Assembly: GCA_012799645.1 (NCBI GenBank)
Contig: JAAZKV010000030.1
Span: 1 to 35,138, forward strand
DNA: 35,138 nucleotides
Source: Candidatus Iainarchaeum sp.
GTDB taxonomy: Archaea > Iainarchaeota > Iainarchaeia > Iainarchaeales > JAAZKV01
Direction: 5' to 3'
This document shows positions 1 to 7,690 of this stretch, piece after piece (positions within the stretch are counted from its first letter, which is position 1; the number at the start of each line of letters is the position of its first letter). A program made the position numbers and the translations under genes. The notes below the pieces were generated by a model that was not told where the DNA came from, did not search any database, and saw only the letters and a program-made list of their open reading frames with translations.

Positions 1-491
1 AATCTTGAAGAATCCTCTGCTTTCCTAACCTCAATCCTTTCAGCATCAAGAATTTTTTTACCCTCGCTTGATTTAACTAACCTAACTTTTGGATTATTAG
101 GATCATCATAATTAGGATACACCAAAACATCTTGTAATTGTGACACTGGCAAAATTTCACTCATCGCTTGAGCAATCAAAGATTTTCCAGTACCAGGAAC
201 TCCAACCAAAAGAACATTTCTTTTTTGAGCAGCGGCTTTTTTTATAATCTCAACACTCTTCTCCTGACCAATTACTTGATCAACCAAACCCTTAGGAACA
301 AAAATATCCTTAGTGCTAGAAAAATTAATTCCAAAAACACTATCAGAAACATTACCGCTCTTTTCAAAAATAGTATTTTTCTTTTCAAAATTGATTTGAT
401 CACTTTTCTTGATCTGATCACTTTTCAAAACTTTTTTTGAAACGATCTTTTTCGCAAGTGTTTTTTTCTTATTTTGTGATCTCTTAACCAT
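1..491 (-). CDS. lonB: ATP-dependent protease LonB, N-terminal part (runs off window)
   Basis: Membrane-anchored archaeal Lon protease that degrades unfolded and regulatory proteins. The ORF track missed it because its stop lies outside the window. I translated 163 codons. A lysine-rich N-terminus of about 60 residues contains the short repeat KSDQIKKSDQI. It is followed by the LonB AAA+ entry FVPKGLVDQVIGQEKS, Walker A GVPGTGKS (residues 97-104) and the LonB-typical stretch DVLVYPNYDDPNNPKVR. The membrane segments, Walker B and Ser/Lys protease domain would lie outside the window. ATG at 491 is used here. A TTG three codons upstream (500) has GGAGG at a better spacing (6 nt) and may be the true start. 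Divergent from the tRNase Z gene across about 180 bp of A/C-rich spacer. Confidence 0.93.
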   Translation of the reverse strand, partial: MVKRSQNKKKTLAKKIVSKKVLKSDQIKKSDQINFEKKNTIFEKSGNVSDSVFGINFSSTKDIFVPKGLVDQVIGQEKSVEIIKKAAAQKRNVLLVGVPGTGKSLIAQAMSEILPVSQLQDVLVYPNYDDPNNPKVRLVKSSEGKKILDAERIEVRKAEDSSR

Positions 492-675
492 AACTAACAA
501 ATAATACCTCCAATAAAAGGTTAAAAAAGGTATTCAAACACAAATCAAAACATAACAAAACAACAAAAATTGGGTAAAAACAAAAATTAAAACAAAAATT
601 TGAACAAACAAAAATTAAAACAAAAACAAAAAATCAAAATAAAAATCGAGTAAAAAAACAAAAAGTGAATTAATT

Positions 676-1584
676 ATGGAACCAATAAAAGTTACATTCC
701 TTGGAACAAGCGGAAGTGTTCCACAAAAAGACAAAAATTTTGCATCACTAATAATTTCTTACAAAGGAGAAAATCTTTTGTTTGATTGCCCTGAAGGAAC
801 ACAAAGACAAATAATGAGCTCACCCCACTCCTTAATGAAAATAAACCACGTGTTCATTTCACACATGCACGCGGATCACTTTTTAGGGTTATTTGGTTGG
901 ATAGCAACAATGACAATGAACCAAAGAAAAGAAAAATTAGTAATATATTCTCCAAAAAAAGGAAAAGAAAAAATCAAAAAAATCTTGGCCGAAGTGGTTA
1001 AACCAAGTTTTGAAATAGAATACAAAGAAACAAAAAAAGGAACAATACTAAAAAATAAAGATTTTGAAATCAGTGCATTTCCACTAAAACACGAAGTTAC
1101 TTGCTTTGCGTATGTGTTTAAAGAAAAAAACAAAATTGGAGAATTTAATAGAAAAAAAGCTGAAAAACTCGGAATACCTGTTGGACCACTTTACTCAAAA
1201 CTCGTAAGTGGAAAAACAATAAAAATAAATGGAAAAACATTCACACAAAAAGATGTTATGGATTATTCTAAATCAAAAGAAGGGAGAAAAATTGTTTTCG
1301 TTTCTGATACACGCCCAATAAAAGAAATAATTCAACACTCAAAAAACGCTGACATATTAATTCACGAAGCAACTTTTTTGGAAAAACAAAAAGACAAAGC
1401 AATAGAAACACTACACACCACTGCTCTTGAAGCCGCAACCACTGCAAAAAAAGCAAAAGCAAAAAAACTAATTTTATTCCACTTCAGTGCAAGAAACTCT
1501 GATCCAGAAGAAATACTAAAAGAAGCAAAAAAAGAATTTAGTGAAACAAAAATAGCGAAAGAACTAGAAACAATAACAATCTAA
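676..1584 (+). CDS. rnz: Ribonuclease Z (tRNA 3' processing endonuclease)
   Basis: Zinc-dependent endonuclease that removes 3' trailers from pre-tRNAs. The 302 residues match the usual short tRNase Z length. Visible landmarks: the N-terminal FLGTSGSVP, the metal-binding HxHxDH motif as HMHADH (H63, H65, D67, H68), the SDTRP aspartate motif, HEATF, the LHTTALEAA loop and the C-terminal LFHFSAR histidine. All expected metal ligands appear present, so it should be active. Upstream AGTGA lies about 8 nt before the ATG. Single-gene unit, divergent from lonB. Its 3' side faces a repeat-filled spacer. Confidence 0.95.
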   Translation: MEPIKVTFLGTSGSVPQKDKNFASLIISYKGENLLFDCPEGTQRQIMSSPHSLMKINHVFISHMHADHFLGLFGWIATMTMNQRKEKLVIYSPKKGKEKIKKILAEVVKPSFEIEYKETKKGTILKNKDFEISAFPLKHEVTCFAYVFKEKNKIGEFNRKKAEKLGIPVGPLYSKLVSGKTIKINGKTFTQKDVMDYSKSKEGRKIVFVSDTRPIKEIIQHSKNADILIHEATFLEKQKDKAIETLHTTALEAATTAKKAKAKKLILFHFSARNSDPEEILKEAKKEFSETKIAKELETITI

Positions 1585-1794
1585 TATAAATAAAATAACC
1601 AAATCCAACTAAAATAATTTAAATAAATATAATTTAAATAAATCCAACCCAACCAAAATAATCCAACCAAAATAAAATAATCCGAGTTAAATAAACTAAT
1701 TAAAAAAAACAAGAACGATAACAATTGTGATTTTATATCCGTGTAATTTTATTATTGATTTTTGTGATTTTATTATTGACCATTTATTATTTTA

Positions 1795-1906
1795 TTATTG
1801 ATCTTATACATTATTGATCTTATACATTATTGATCTTATACATTATTGATCTTATACATTATTGATCTTATACATTATTGATCTTATACATTATTGATCT
1901 TATACT
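1795..1906. repeat. 16-bp tandem repeat, 7 copies
   Basis: Seven head-to-tail copies of TTATTGATCTTATACA; six are exact and the last ends CT instead of CA. Each unit carries one GATC. The array sits in the 355-bp convergent spacer (1585-1939) between the tRNase Z gene and the next minus-strand gene. The rest of the spacer is degenerate A/C-rich sequence (AATCCAACCAAAATAA-like) followed by T-rich TTATTATTTTATTATTG. I see no gene in it. Confidence 0.97.
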
Positions 1907-1939
1907 TTACTATTGGTTTCTATAAACACACTATTAGTT

Positions 1940-2446
1940 CTATGATTTTACTATTTTTACTATTTGATTTTCTTTATCAATTAATTCCATTTCTCTTTTT
2001 CTAGTCAAAAATTCGAAAACATTTTGTTTAATTTCTCTTTTCAATAATTTTGATTCCAAAAAAGACATTTCTCTTCTGATCATTTCTAATTCTTTTAATA
2101 ATTTTGCAAGTTTCAATTTTTTGTAATTTGTTGGGCGAGACATTTTTTCAACAAGTTGGTTTAATTTATCTTCAACAGAAATAGTTTTTTCTTGTTTTAT
2201 TCTAAAAATTTCAAGTTCCTTTTCAATCATTTCTCGCTCCATATCACCCGAGAGTGGTTCAAAAACTTCTCTTCGTATTTTACCCTGCATAAACTTTCTT
2301 TCAGCAATCATTAATTTTTGTTTATCATCAACAATTTTTTCTTCAAACAAAGAAATCAAACTAGTTTTATCTTCTTTATAAGTAATGAACCAAAAAATAG
2401 CTATTAGTGCGAATAAAACCAAAACCAAAAAAATAACTTCAATCAT
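1940..2446 (-). CDS. Small single-pass membrane protein with two coiled-coil repeats
   Basis: Function not recognised. 168 residues from the ATG at 2446. That start is preferred because GAGTGAT sits just upstream; the track's GTG at 2455 is part of this ribosome-binding motif. An N-terminal hydrophobic helix (about residues 2-22) is followed by a charged, probably cytoplasmic coiled-coil region. Two related segments can be seen: one around AERKFMQGKIRREVFEPL and one around ESKLLKREIKQNVFEFL. Each has the pattern E+K-x2-G/R-x-I-x4-F followed by an E/K-rich helix, so the protein looks like an internal duplication. Comparable short 'K-x-G-K-I' helical repeats occur in archaeal membrane proteins of unknown role. 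Likely a monocistronic gene. Confidence 0.75.
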   Translation of the reverse strand: MIEVIFLVLVLFALIAIFWFITYKEDKTSLISLFEEKIVDDKQKLMIAERKFMQGKIRREVFEPLSGDMEREMIEKELEIFRIKQEKTISVEDKLNQLVEKMSRPTNYKKLKLAKLLKELEMIRREMSFLESKLLKREIKQNVFEFLTRKREMELIDKENQIVKIVKS

Positions 2447-2550
2447 TAAAATCACTCAAAATTAAACACCACTCAAAAACATAACCAACAATTCATAACT
2501 ACTCAATAATTTATAATCAATAATTGTTTATCGAGAATATATTCTTTTCT

Positions 2551-2670
2551 ATGAGAAGTTTAAAACAAAAAAACCTTTCTAAACAATTAAAAAACTTAAA
2601 CATTAATATCTGTGTAAAAGAAGCACAAAAAATAAGAGAGAATTATTCAAATTTGGAGGAATTATTATGA
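2551..2670 (+). CDS. Possible 39-residue ORF overlapping the sod start (ATGA)
   Basis: ATG at 2551 opens a 39-codon frame whose TGA overlaps the superoxide dismutase start as ATGA. The predicted peptide begins MRSLKQKNLSKQLKNLN and is lysine/leucine-rich with a helical tail. There is no clear Shine-Dalgarno before the ATG, while the sod GGAGG lies inside this frame. A TATA-like TTTATAAT near 2510 could give a short leader, but a second TATA-like ATATATTC near 2537 would place the transcript start after the ATG. It could be a coupled leader ORF or chance. Confidence 0.35.
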   Translation: MRSLKQKNLSKQLKNLNINICVKEAQKIRENYSNLEELL

Positions 2671-3290
2671 GTGGACATGTTTTAAAAAAAAGACCATATT
2701 CTGATGAGGAAGCAAAAAATATTCTTGCAAATGTAATGAGTAAAGAAACAACTGAATGGCACTATTACACACACCACAAAGGGTATGTTGAAAAAAGAAA
2801 TGAAATCGAAAAAAAACTTTTAGAAGAAAAAACAGTGTTACTCGAAAAAGCTAATGCAAACTATTCTGAATTTGGAGAACTAAAAAGAAGAGAATCATTT
2901 AATGCTAACGGAGCTATTTTGCACGATATTTTTTGGGAAAACTTAGGAGGAGATGGAGAGATAAATAAAGCAACAGAATTGAAGAAAAAAATTGAAACAG
3001 ATTTTGGTAGTGTTGAAGAGTGGAAAAAAGAATTCAAAGCAGTGGCACTAAGCGCAAAAAACTCTGGATGGGCAGTACTCGCAATTGACACTCATAGTGA
3101 TGGAAAACTACGAAACTTGCTTGTTGATGAACACGGAGTGGGAGCAATATGGGGTGCAAAACCATTAATTGCGTGTGATATGTTTGAACACACCTACTAT
3201 CACAAAGATGGACCAAAAAAAGCAACATACATTGATAATTTTTTAAACAACTTACACTGGGAAAGAATAGAAAAAAGATACAAAAATTGA
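2667..3290 (+). CDS. sod: Superoxide dismutase, Fe/Mn family
   Basis: Converts superoxide to oxygen and hydrogen peroxide in the cytoplasm. 207 residues, normal for the family. By alignment with the known fold the metal ligands are H32 (in WHYYTHHKGYV), H86 (in ILHDIFWENL), D171 and H175 (in DMFEHTYY). Y40 corresponds to the second-shell tyrosine. The residue usually Trp in DVWEH is Phe here. GGAGG lies 7 nt before the ATG. Whether iron or manganese is used cannot be told from the sequence. Its presence suggests exposure to oxygen. Confidence 0.95.
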   Translation: MSGHVLKKRPYSDEEAKNILANVMSKETTEWHYYTHHKGYVEKRNEIEKKLLEEKTVLLEKANANYSEFGELKRRESFNANGAILHDIFWENLGGDGEINKATELKKKIETDFGSVEEWKKEFKAVALSAKNSGWAVLAIDTHSDGKLRNLLVDEHGVGAIWGAKPLIACDMFEHTYYHKDGPKKATYIDNFLNNLHWERIEKRYKN

Positions 3291-3400
3291 ACAATTAACG
3301 ACAACAATTAACAACAATAGTTAACAATAAAAATTAACAAAAAACAATTAATAATAAACAACTAACAAAAAACAACCAATAATAATCTTCAAAACACTTA

Positions 3401-3526
3401 TCAGTATTTTGGATTAAAGTGTTTTTCTAATTGTTCAGCATCTTTTTCTTTCAACTTAAAACCAAAATTTAGCAAAAGAAAAATTAAAATTATTGCAATT
3501 AAAACCAATAACAAAACCCAAATCAC
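3401..3526 (-). CDS. Small membrane peptide (41 aa), below ORF-track cutoff
   Basis: In the 380-bp gap between sod and the metallo-beta-lactamase-fold gene I read a minus-strand frame beginning GTG ATT TGG. It encodes a hydrophobic helix (MIWVLLLVLIAIILIFLLL) followed by a short charged tail ending EQLEKHFNPKY. GGTGG lies about 5 nt before this GTG; an earlier GTG at 3535 would add three residues. The layout (one membrane helix plus amphipathic tail) is that of many small membrane proteins. Function unknown. The remainder of the gap is A/C-rich and contains an 11-bp tandem repeat. Confidence 0.5.
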   Translation of the reverse strand: MIWVLLLVLIAIILIFLLLNFGFKLKEKDAEQLEKHFNPKY

Positions 3527-3600
3527 AAAAACCACCAATCCATTTTTTCAATCCAAATTTTTAACTCATCAATTTCCAAATCAAAATATAACAACAACAT

Positions 3601-3633
3601 ATTATAACAACATTATAACAACATTATAACAAC
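3601..3633. repeat. 11-bp tandem repeat, 3 copies
   Basis: Three copies of ATTATAACAAC directly downstream (3' side) of the minus-strand metallo-beta-lactamase-fold gene and upstream of the small membrane peptide gene. Short and low in complexity. Confidence 0.85.
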
Positions 3634-3670
3634 AACACATAACAATTTTTTAAATTCTAAATTTTTAATT

Positions 3671-4348
3671 TTAAATTTTGAATTTTTGTCCAGGATTCAA
3701 AATTATTGTATCAGTTTTTAGAACACTATCCTCAATTCTTTTCTTCAAATCAACAGGATCAAATTTTTTTGGTTCGAAAATATCATATTGCATAGGAACA
3801 ATCATTTTTGATTTTAGAATTTTTGCTGCTCTAACCGCATCAACAACATCCATTGTTCTAGAACTAATAGGCAACAAAGAAATATCCGCTTGAATTTTTT
3901 CAAAAGAATTGTGAAGAGAAGTTACTCCTGCATGATAAACTTTTACTCCATCAAAATCAAGCAAATAACCCAACGGATAAAAACTTTTAGGAAAATGAGC
4001 TGTTTTTGATTGTATTTTAACTCCTTTCACAGTGATCTCCGTATTTGAGTAAATTGGAACTTTTTGTGTTCTTGGTAAATTCAATTTTTGTAAAACAACA
4101 TCGTGTCCAATAACCGTGGAATTATTTTTTAGCGCAATCTCTTGAACAGCAACAGGATCAAAATGTTCAGGAGTTTCATTCGTTAATAAAATAATTGAAA
4201 CATTTTTCAACTTGGAAGATGATGCTGGAATTTTTTGATTCTTTTTTAAAACAGTTTTTGAACTATCAAAAACAGGGTCAATTAACAAAACTGAAGACCC
4301 GTGTTTTAATTGAAAAAAAGAATGACCAAAATATTGAAGCTCAACCAT
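3671..4348 (-). CDS. Metallo-beta-lactamase-fold protein (UPF0173-like), metal ligands lost
   Basis: 225 residues with the overall layout of the UPF0173/YtkL group of metal-dependent hydrolases: N-terminal YFGHSFFQL, LLIDPVF, then the position of the HxHxDH motif, a mid-protein AHFP, a YHAGDT-like segment and a PxHY-like segment. Nearly all ligands are changed. HxHxDH reads NETPEH (residues 57-62), YHAGDT reads YHAGVT (138-143), and PxHY reads PMQY with Gln187. Only H62, H118 and H139 remain. The frame is intact, so this looks like a retained pseudoenzyme with a binding or regulatory role rather than a decaying gene. Substrate unknown. Confidence 0.8.
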   Translation of the reverse strand: MVELQYFGHSFFQLKHGSSVLLIDPVFDSSKTVLKKNQKIPASSSKLKNVSIILLTNETPEHFDPVAVQEIALKNNSTVIGHDVVLQKLNLPRTQKVPIYSNTEITVKGVKIQSKTAHFPKSFYPLGYLLDFDGVKVYHAGVTSLHNSFEKIQADISLLPISSRTMDVVDAVRAAKILKSKMIVPMQYDIFEPKKFDPVDLKKRIEDSVLKTDTIILNPGQKFKI

Positions 4349-4407
4349 AAAATATTAATATTCACTAAGGGATAAAAAGCTATTCCTAAATATAAAAAGG
4401 TGAAAAA

Positions 4408-4449
4408 ATGGTAAAAGAAATAATTAATAAGCTAAAAAGAGTTAATTAG
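4408..4449 (+). CDS. Possible 13-codon leader ORF
   Basis: AAAGGTGA, a very good Shine-Dalgarno, precedes ATG at 4408 by 6 nt. The frame reads MVKEIINKLKRVN and stops with TAG 3 nt before the next gene's ATG at 4453, which has no good ribosome site of its own. This could supply translation by re-initiation. Against it, the same bases include a TATA-like TAAATATAAAAAGG; if that is the promoter, transcription would start after this ATG. Confidence 0.25.
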   Translation: MVKEIINKLKRVN

Positions 4450-4452
4450 TTC

Positions 4453-5229
4453 ATGAAAAAATGGAATATTTTATTCATAATACTACTAATCATAGGATTA
4501 ACTTTTTCTTACGCAGAATATACTATTAGTGAACACAAAATAAACATTGTAGTTGATAGTGGGGGATCTGCAGAAATTGTTGAAAAATTCACTATTAATT
4601 TTGAAAATGATGTTGATAAAGTTATTTTTAGAAACCAAAGCACTACAATGGGATCTGATTTTGATAAATGGAAAACATTCAACCCAATATTTGGACCAAA
4701 CATTGGAGTAAATAATATAATGAATGGAAAAATATCTTACACTGAAGGAAATCCAGGGATTCTTGAAATAAGTTATAGATTAACAGAAAAATTAATGGTA
4801 TTAGGAAAAGAAACAAGTATGATGAGTGAATACCAACTAAAAGCAAATTATTGGAACAAATTTTACCAATCAGGAGTTTGGATAATTCCTGATAACACCA
4901 AGGTTCAAATTGAATTACCCGCAGGAGCTGAAATTAGAGAAGATATTGAACCAGCAGCAATAGTAACTGCAATTGGGTCAAAAAAAGTAATTTTATGGGA
5001 AGGATACAAAACCGGTAACAAATTAACTTTGAAATATGTTTTGTGGAAAAAAGTAACTCCTGTAGTGGATCTAAACCAAATAATTAATTTCTTATTCAAA
5101 ACCAGCACTGGATTAATATTTGTTACAATTATCGCACTAATAATTTTGACAATAATTTGGAAAAGAAAATACATTACAAAAAATATTGAAGAATTTGTGG
5201 AAAAAAATTCAAAACTTGAAGAAGAATAA
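4453..5229 (+). CDS. Secreted, membrane-anchored protein of unknown function
   Basis: 258 residues. A signal peptide (basic MKKWN, hydrophobic stretch to about residue 20, likely cleavage after FSYA) is followed by an extracytoplasmic region of about 190 residues rich in beta-strand-like segments. A transmembrane helix (about 218-236) and a short charged cytoplasmic tail (KRKYI to EEE) close the protein. Early in the mature part, VVDSGGSAEIVEKFTINF resembles the opening strand of archaeal membrane-anchored beta-sandwich proteins such as DUF2207-type proteins; I cannot assign a family with confidence. No catalytic motif seen. It ends opposite the RFC large subunit gene. Confidence 0.8.
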   Translation: MKKWNILFIILLIIGLTFSYAEYTISEHKINIVVDSGGSAEIVEKFTINFENDVDKVIFRNQSTTMGSDFDKWKTFNPIFGPNIGVNNIMNGKISYTEGNPGILEISYRLTEKLMVLGKETSMMSEYQLKANYWNKFYQSGVWIIPDNTKVQIELPAGAEIREDIEPAAIVTAIGSKKVILWEGYKTGNKLTLKYVLWKKVTPVVDLNQIINFLFKTSTGLIFVTIIALIILTIIWKRKYITKNIEEFVEKNSKLEEE

Positions 5230-5303
5230 CTAACTAATTTTTTAGTATTTTTTTGTTAAAAATTTTTTTAAAAAAAAACACCCAAGTTTTACTAAATTTT
5301 AAT

Positions 5304-5328
5304 ATTTTTGTAAAAAAAATACAAAAAT
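5304..5328. terminator. Hairpin in convergent spacer (bidirectional terminator candidate)
   Basis: ATTTTTGTA and TACAAAAAT form a perfect 9-bp stem with a 7-A loop. It lies between the convergent ends of the secreted protein gene and the RFC large subunit gene and is flanked by T-runs on one strand and A-runs on the other. U-rich tracts after each gene fit archaeal termination; the hairpin itself may be incidental in such AT-rich DNA. Confidence 0.5.
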
Positions 5329-5355
5329 GATTTTCAAAAAAATTTAAAAAAATTT

Positions 5356-6678
5356 TTAAAATAGTTTTGATTGTTTGTTGAAAGATTTTTCATAAATTAT
5401 TTTTTTCTCTAATTCTTTTGCTTTTGTTAAAAGTTCTTTTGCTTTTTTTTCTTTTTTTCCACCAAGCAAAAACATTATTTCTTTTTCATCAAAATCAAAA
5501 CCCAAAACCAAATGTTCCGCTTTATCTGATTGCATTAATAATGATAAAAGCCACATATCTTGAACTGCTTGGGAAGAAGAACAATGAATTTTTTTAGCAA
5601 CTTTTTTTGCAATACTTTTTCTTAGTGTTCTTGAAGAAGAGCTTGCAGAAAGAGAGCTTAATAAACTTGGAAATTGGAAAGGAATAAAAGAATTATAATT
5701 TTTAGAACGAGACAATCCAACTGCCGTGGTTGATAAAAAACCAGAGTATTTTAAAAAGGAATAATGTTGTCTCCGCATTATCCTTCCATTAAAAATATCC
5801 CCTTTACTTAAATAATCAAATGCCACAGCGGAATCTTTTGAATCAAATTGCCTTGGAATATTTTCTTCCACCCATCTAATGAGCAAATCATTCGGCACTT
5901 CTGAATTGTAAACAAATTGATTTATTTCTCTTAAATTATCTCCTTTAAATATTTTTGTTAAAACAGAAAACACTTTTTCTTTTCTTTGTCTTGTGTCAAG
6001 ATTTTTTACATCAAGCAAAGTAATGTTTGGAGAAAGTGAATGCAAATCAAGAAGAGTGCTTCTATAATCCCCACTGGAGTTTTTCGCTAATTCTTTAATT
6101 GCTTCCTCTTCATAAGCAATATTTTCTTTATCACAAATTTCCCTTAATTTTTTTGCGATACTCAAATAATTTATTTTTTTAAATTCTTTTAATTCACAAA
6201 TTGTTCTAAACGGAATTAATTTCTTATCACCATACAAATCATTTGCTGTTAATATTACAGGATTATTTGATTCTTTAACTATTGAAGCAATTGCACTTGC
6301 TCCGCCACGATCTTGCACTTGTAAACAATCAATTTCATCAATTAAAACTAACCTTAATCCACCAAACAAAGATGCATTTCCTGTTGCAGCACCAGCAACT
6401 TTTTCTATTTCTTCTTTATTCCTCAAATCAGAAGCATTTGATTCAAACAATTGCCAACCCATTTCTTTTGCGATTAATAATGCAAGCGCGGTTTTTCCAA
6501 CACCGGGAGAACCAAAAAAAAGTAACGGTTTTTGTTTTTTCCCCTCACCCCACTTTTTTGCCCAATCAATAGTAAAATCAACTATTTCTACATTTCCAAT
6601 AAATTCTTCAAAACTTTTTGGAAAATATTTATCAGTAAAAAGAACAGGTTTTTGAGGAGTAACTATTTGTGCTTCCAT
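5356..6678 (-). CDS. rfcL: Replication factor C large subunit
   Basis: AAA+ clamp-loader subunit that, with RFC small subunits, opens PCNA and loads it on primed DNA. 440 residues. Landmarks: RFC box LFTDKYFPKSFEEFIGN, Walker A GSPGVGKT (56-63), ESNASDLRN, Walker B LIDEID (DEID 114-117), sensor 1 ILTAND, and sensor 2 around SGDYRSTLLDL. The C-terminal third is helical. The extreme C-terminus KQSKLF resembles a shortened PCNA-interacting QxxLF motif. Its partner RFC-S is about 26 kb away. A TATA-like TTTATAG lies about 50 bp upstream. Confidence 0.96.
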   Translation of the reverse strand: MEAQIVTPQKPVLFTDKYFPKSFEEFIGNVEIVDFTIDWAKKWGEGKKQKPLLFFGSPGVGKTALALLIAKEMGWQLFESNASDLRNKEEIEKVAGAATGNASLFGGLRLVLIDEIDCLQVQDRGGASAIASIVKESNNPVILTANDLYGDKKLIPFRTICELKEFKKINYLSIAKKLREICDKENIAYEEEAIKELAKNSSGDYRSTLLDLHSLSPNITLLDVKNLDTRQRKEKVFSVLTKIFKGDNLREINQFVYNSEVPNDLLIRWVEENIPRQFDSKDSAVAFDYLSKGDIFNGRIMRRQHYSFLKYSGFLSTTAVGLSRSKNYNSFIPFQFPSLLSSLSASSSSRTLRKSIAKKVAKKIHCSSSQAVQDMWLLSLLMQSDKAEHLVLGFDFDEKEIMFLLGGKKEKKAKELLTKAKELEKKIIYEKSFNKQSKLF

Positions 6679-6754
6679 AATTAATTAGAATTACGAAAGA
6701 ATTAAAACACTAAATTTTATGCACAACTATAAATAAACAACCTAAATTCCAATA

Positions 6755-6810
6755 CCATAATTTTGGAACCATAATTTTGGAACTATGATTTCAGAATCAT
6801 AATTTTTGAT
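6755..6810. repeat. 14-bp tandem repeat, 4 copies, overlapping the SLT gene stop
   Basis: Two exact copies of CCATAATTTTGGAA are followed by CTATGATTTCAGAA and TCATAATTTTTGAT. The last copy contains the stop codon of the SLT-domain gene. A still more degenerate copy (CCTAAATTCCAATA) precedes the array at 6741. The repeat occupies the spacer between the SLT gene's end and the RFC-L promoter. Confidence 0.85.
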
Positions 6811-7582
6811 TAAGAACTTTGGAAGCATATTTGTTGGGATTTTCATTAGCAATAACTTCCAGAGATTTACCTTCTCTTAATTTTTTCCGAACAATTGTTT
6901 CTCCTTGATTATACGCTGTCAAAGCCAATTTGTGATTTTTAAATTTTTTATACAAATAAGAATAATATTTTGCAGCAACATCAATATTTTGTTTTGGATT
7001 AAAAGGATTACACTTATACTCTGGTTTAATAGAACTATTCCAAATAACAGGGGTTAGTTGTCCAAGACCAATATCTTTACTCTTTCCAACAACATACGGA
7101 TCCCACATTGATTCGTGTTGAATTAATTTAACCATTATTGTTTCAGAAACACCGTGCTTTTTTGCTGCTTCCTTCACCATTGGTAAATAAATACTTTTAT
7201 TGTGATTGATTTGTTTTTTTGAAAGCGGAGAAGATTTTATTCTGACTCCTCTTAATATAGCAGAAATATGACTTTGAGGCAATCTTGCCAAAGAAGAACC
7301 ACGAGTAAAAGAAGAAAAAGGAACAACCGCATTAGTAACCATATTATTCTTATTTTGTTGAGCACTCACAGTAGCAACATTTTTTGAAACTGCAGCAAGT
7401 TCTGCACTAACTTTATTAGGATTTGTTGATTGGATAGCACCTGAACCAAAAGCGAGCGAAGCGGATAATGCAGAAGCAGCAAATATTGAAGCTAATTTTT
7501 TACGAAAACTTTTGCGAATATCCCTCTCGGATTTTTTGGGTTTTGGTTTTATTAAACCACCACGATTTCTTCGTTTAAACAT
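6797..7582 (-). CDS. SLT/lysozyme-like (lytic transglycosylase) domain protein, secreted or anchored
   Basis: 261 residues from the ATG at 7582. A highly basic N-terminus (KRRNRGG, then KPKPKKSERD) precedes a hydrophobic segment (about 32-50, ASIFAASALSASLAFGSGA) acting as signal peptide or anchor. A Ser/Ala/Gln-rich linker leads to a C-terminal SLT-like domain (about 130-250). The domain shows the catalytic-glutamate motif HESMWDPYVVG, the glycine motif DIGLGQLTP and the closing ALTAYNQGE. These are hallmarks of Slt70/goose-lysozyme-like enzymes that cut peptidoglycan glycan strands. The track's longer start would overlap the divergent GTPase gene and adds a spurious hydrophobic stretch. There is no Shine-Dalgarno; a TATA element at the right distance suggests a leaderless mRNA. 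Confidence 0.88.
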   Translation of the reverse strand: MFKRRNRGGLIKPKPKKSERDIRKSFRKKLASIFAASALSASLAFGSGAIQSTNPNKVSAELAAVSKNVATVSAQQNKNNMVTNAVVPFSSFTRGSSLARLPQSHISAILRGVRIKSSPLSKKQINHNKSIYLPMVKEAAKKHGVSETIMVKLIQHESMWDPYVVGKSKDIGLGQLTPVIWNSSIKPEYKCNPFNPKQNIDVAAKYYSYLYKKFKNHKLALTAYNQGETIVRKKLREGKSLEVIANENPNKYASKVLNQKL

Positions 7583-7602
7583 ATCAATTATAATAGTTAT
7601 GA

Positions 7603-7610
7603 TATTTAAA
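7603..7610 (-). promoter_or_regulatory. TATA box for a leaderless SLT-gene transcript
   Basis: TTTAAATA on the minus strand is centred about 24 bp before the ATG at 7582. Archaeal transcription starts about 22-27 bp after the TATA centre, so the mRNA would begin at or next to the start codon. This fits the lack of a Shine-Dalgarno. It also argues against the track's upstream start. Confidence 0.5.
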
Positions 7611-7690
7611 TTTCTTGCGGAAAAAGAACAAAAAAATAATAAAAAAAAATAAATAAAAAAAAATAGTAAAAAAATAACTGTGTGATTTTG

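Noticed and set aside
168-440. Plus-strand 90-residue ORF
   Set aside because: Antisense shadow of lonB; Asn/Lys/Phe-rich composition with no motif, while the minus strand has a clear LonB P-loop.
1795-1906. Possible CRISPR array
   Set aside because: Units are directly adjacent with no spacers, and there are no cas genes.
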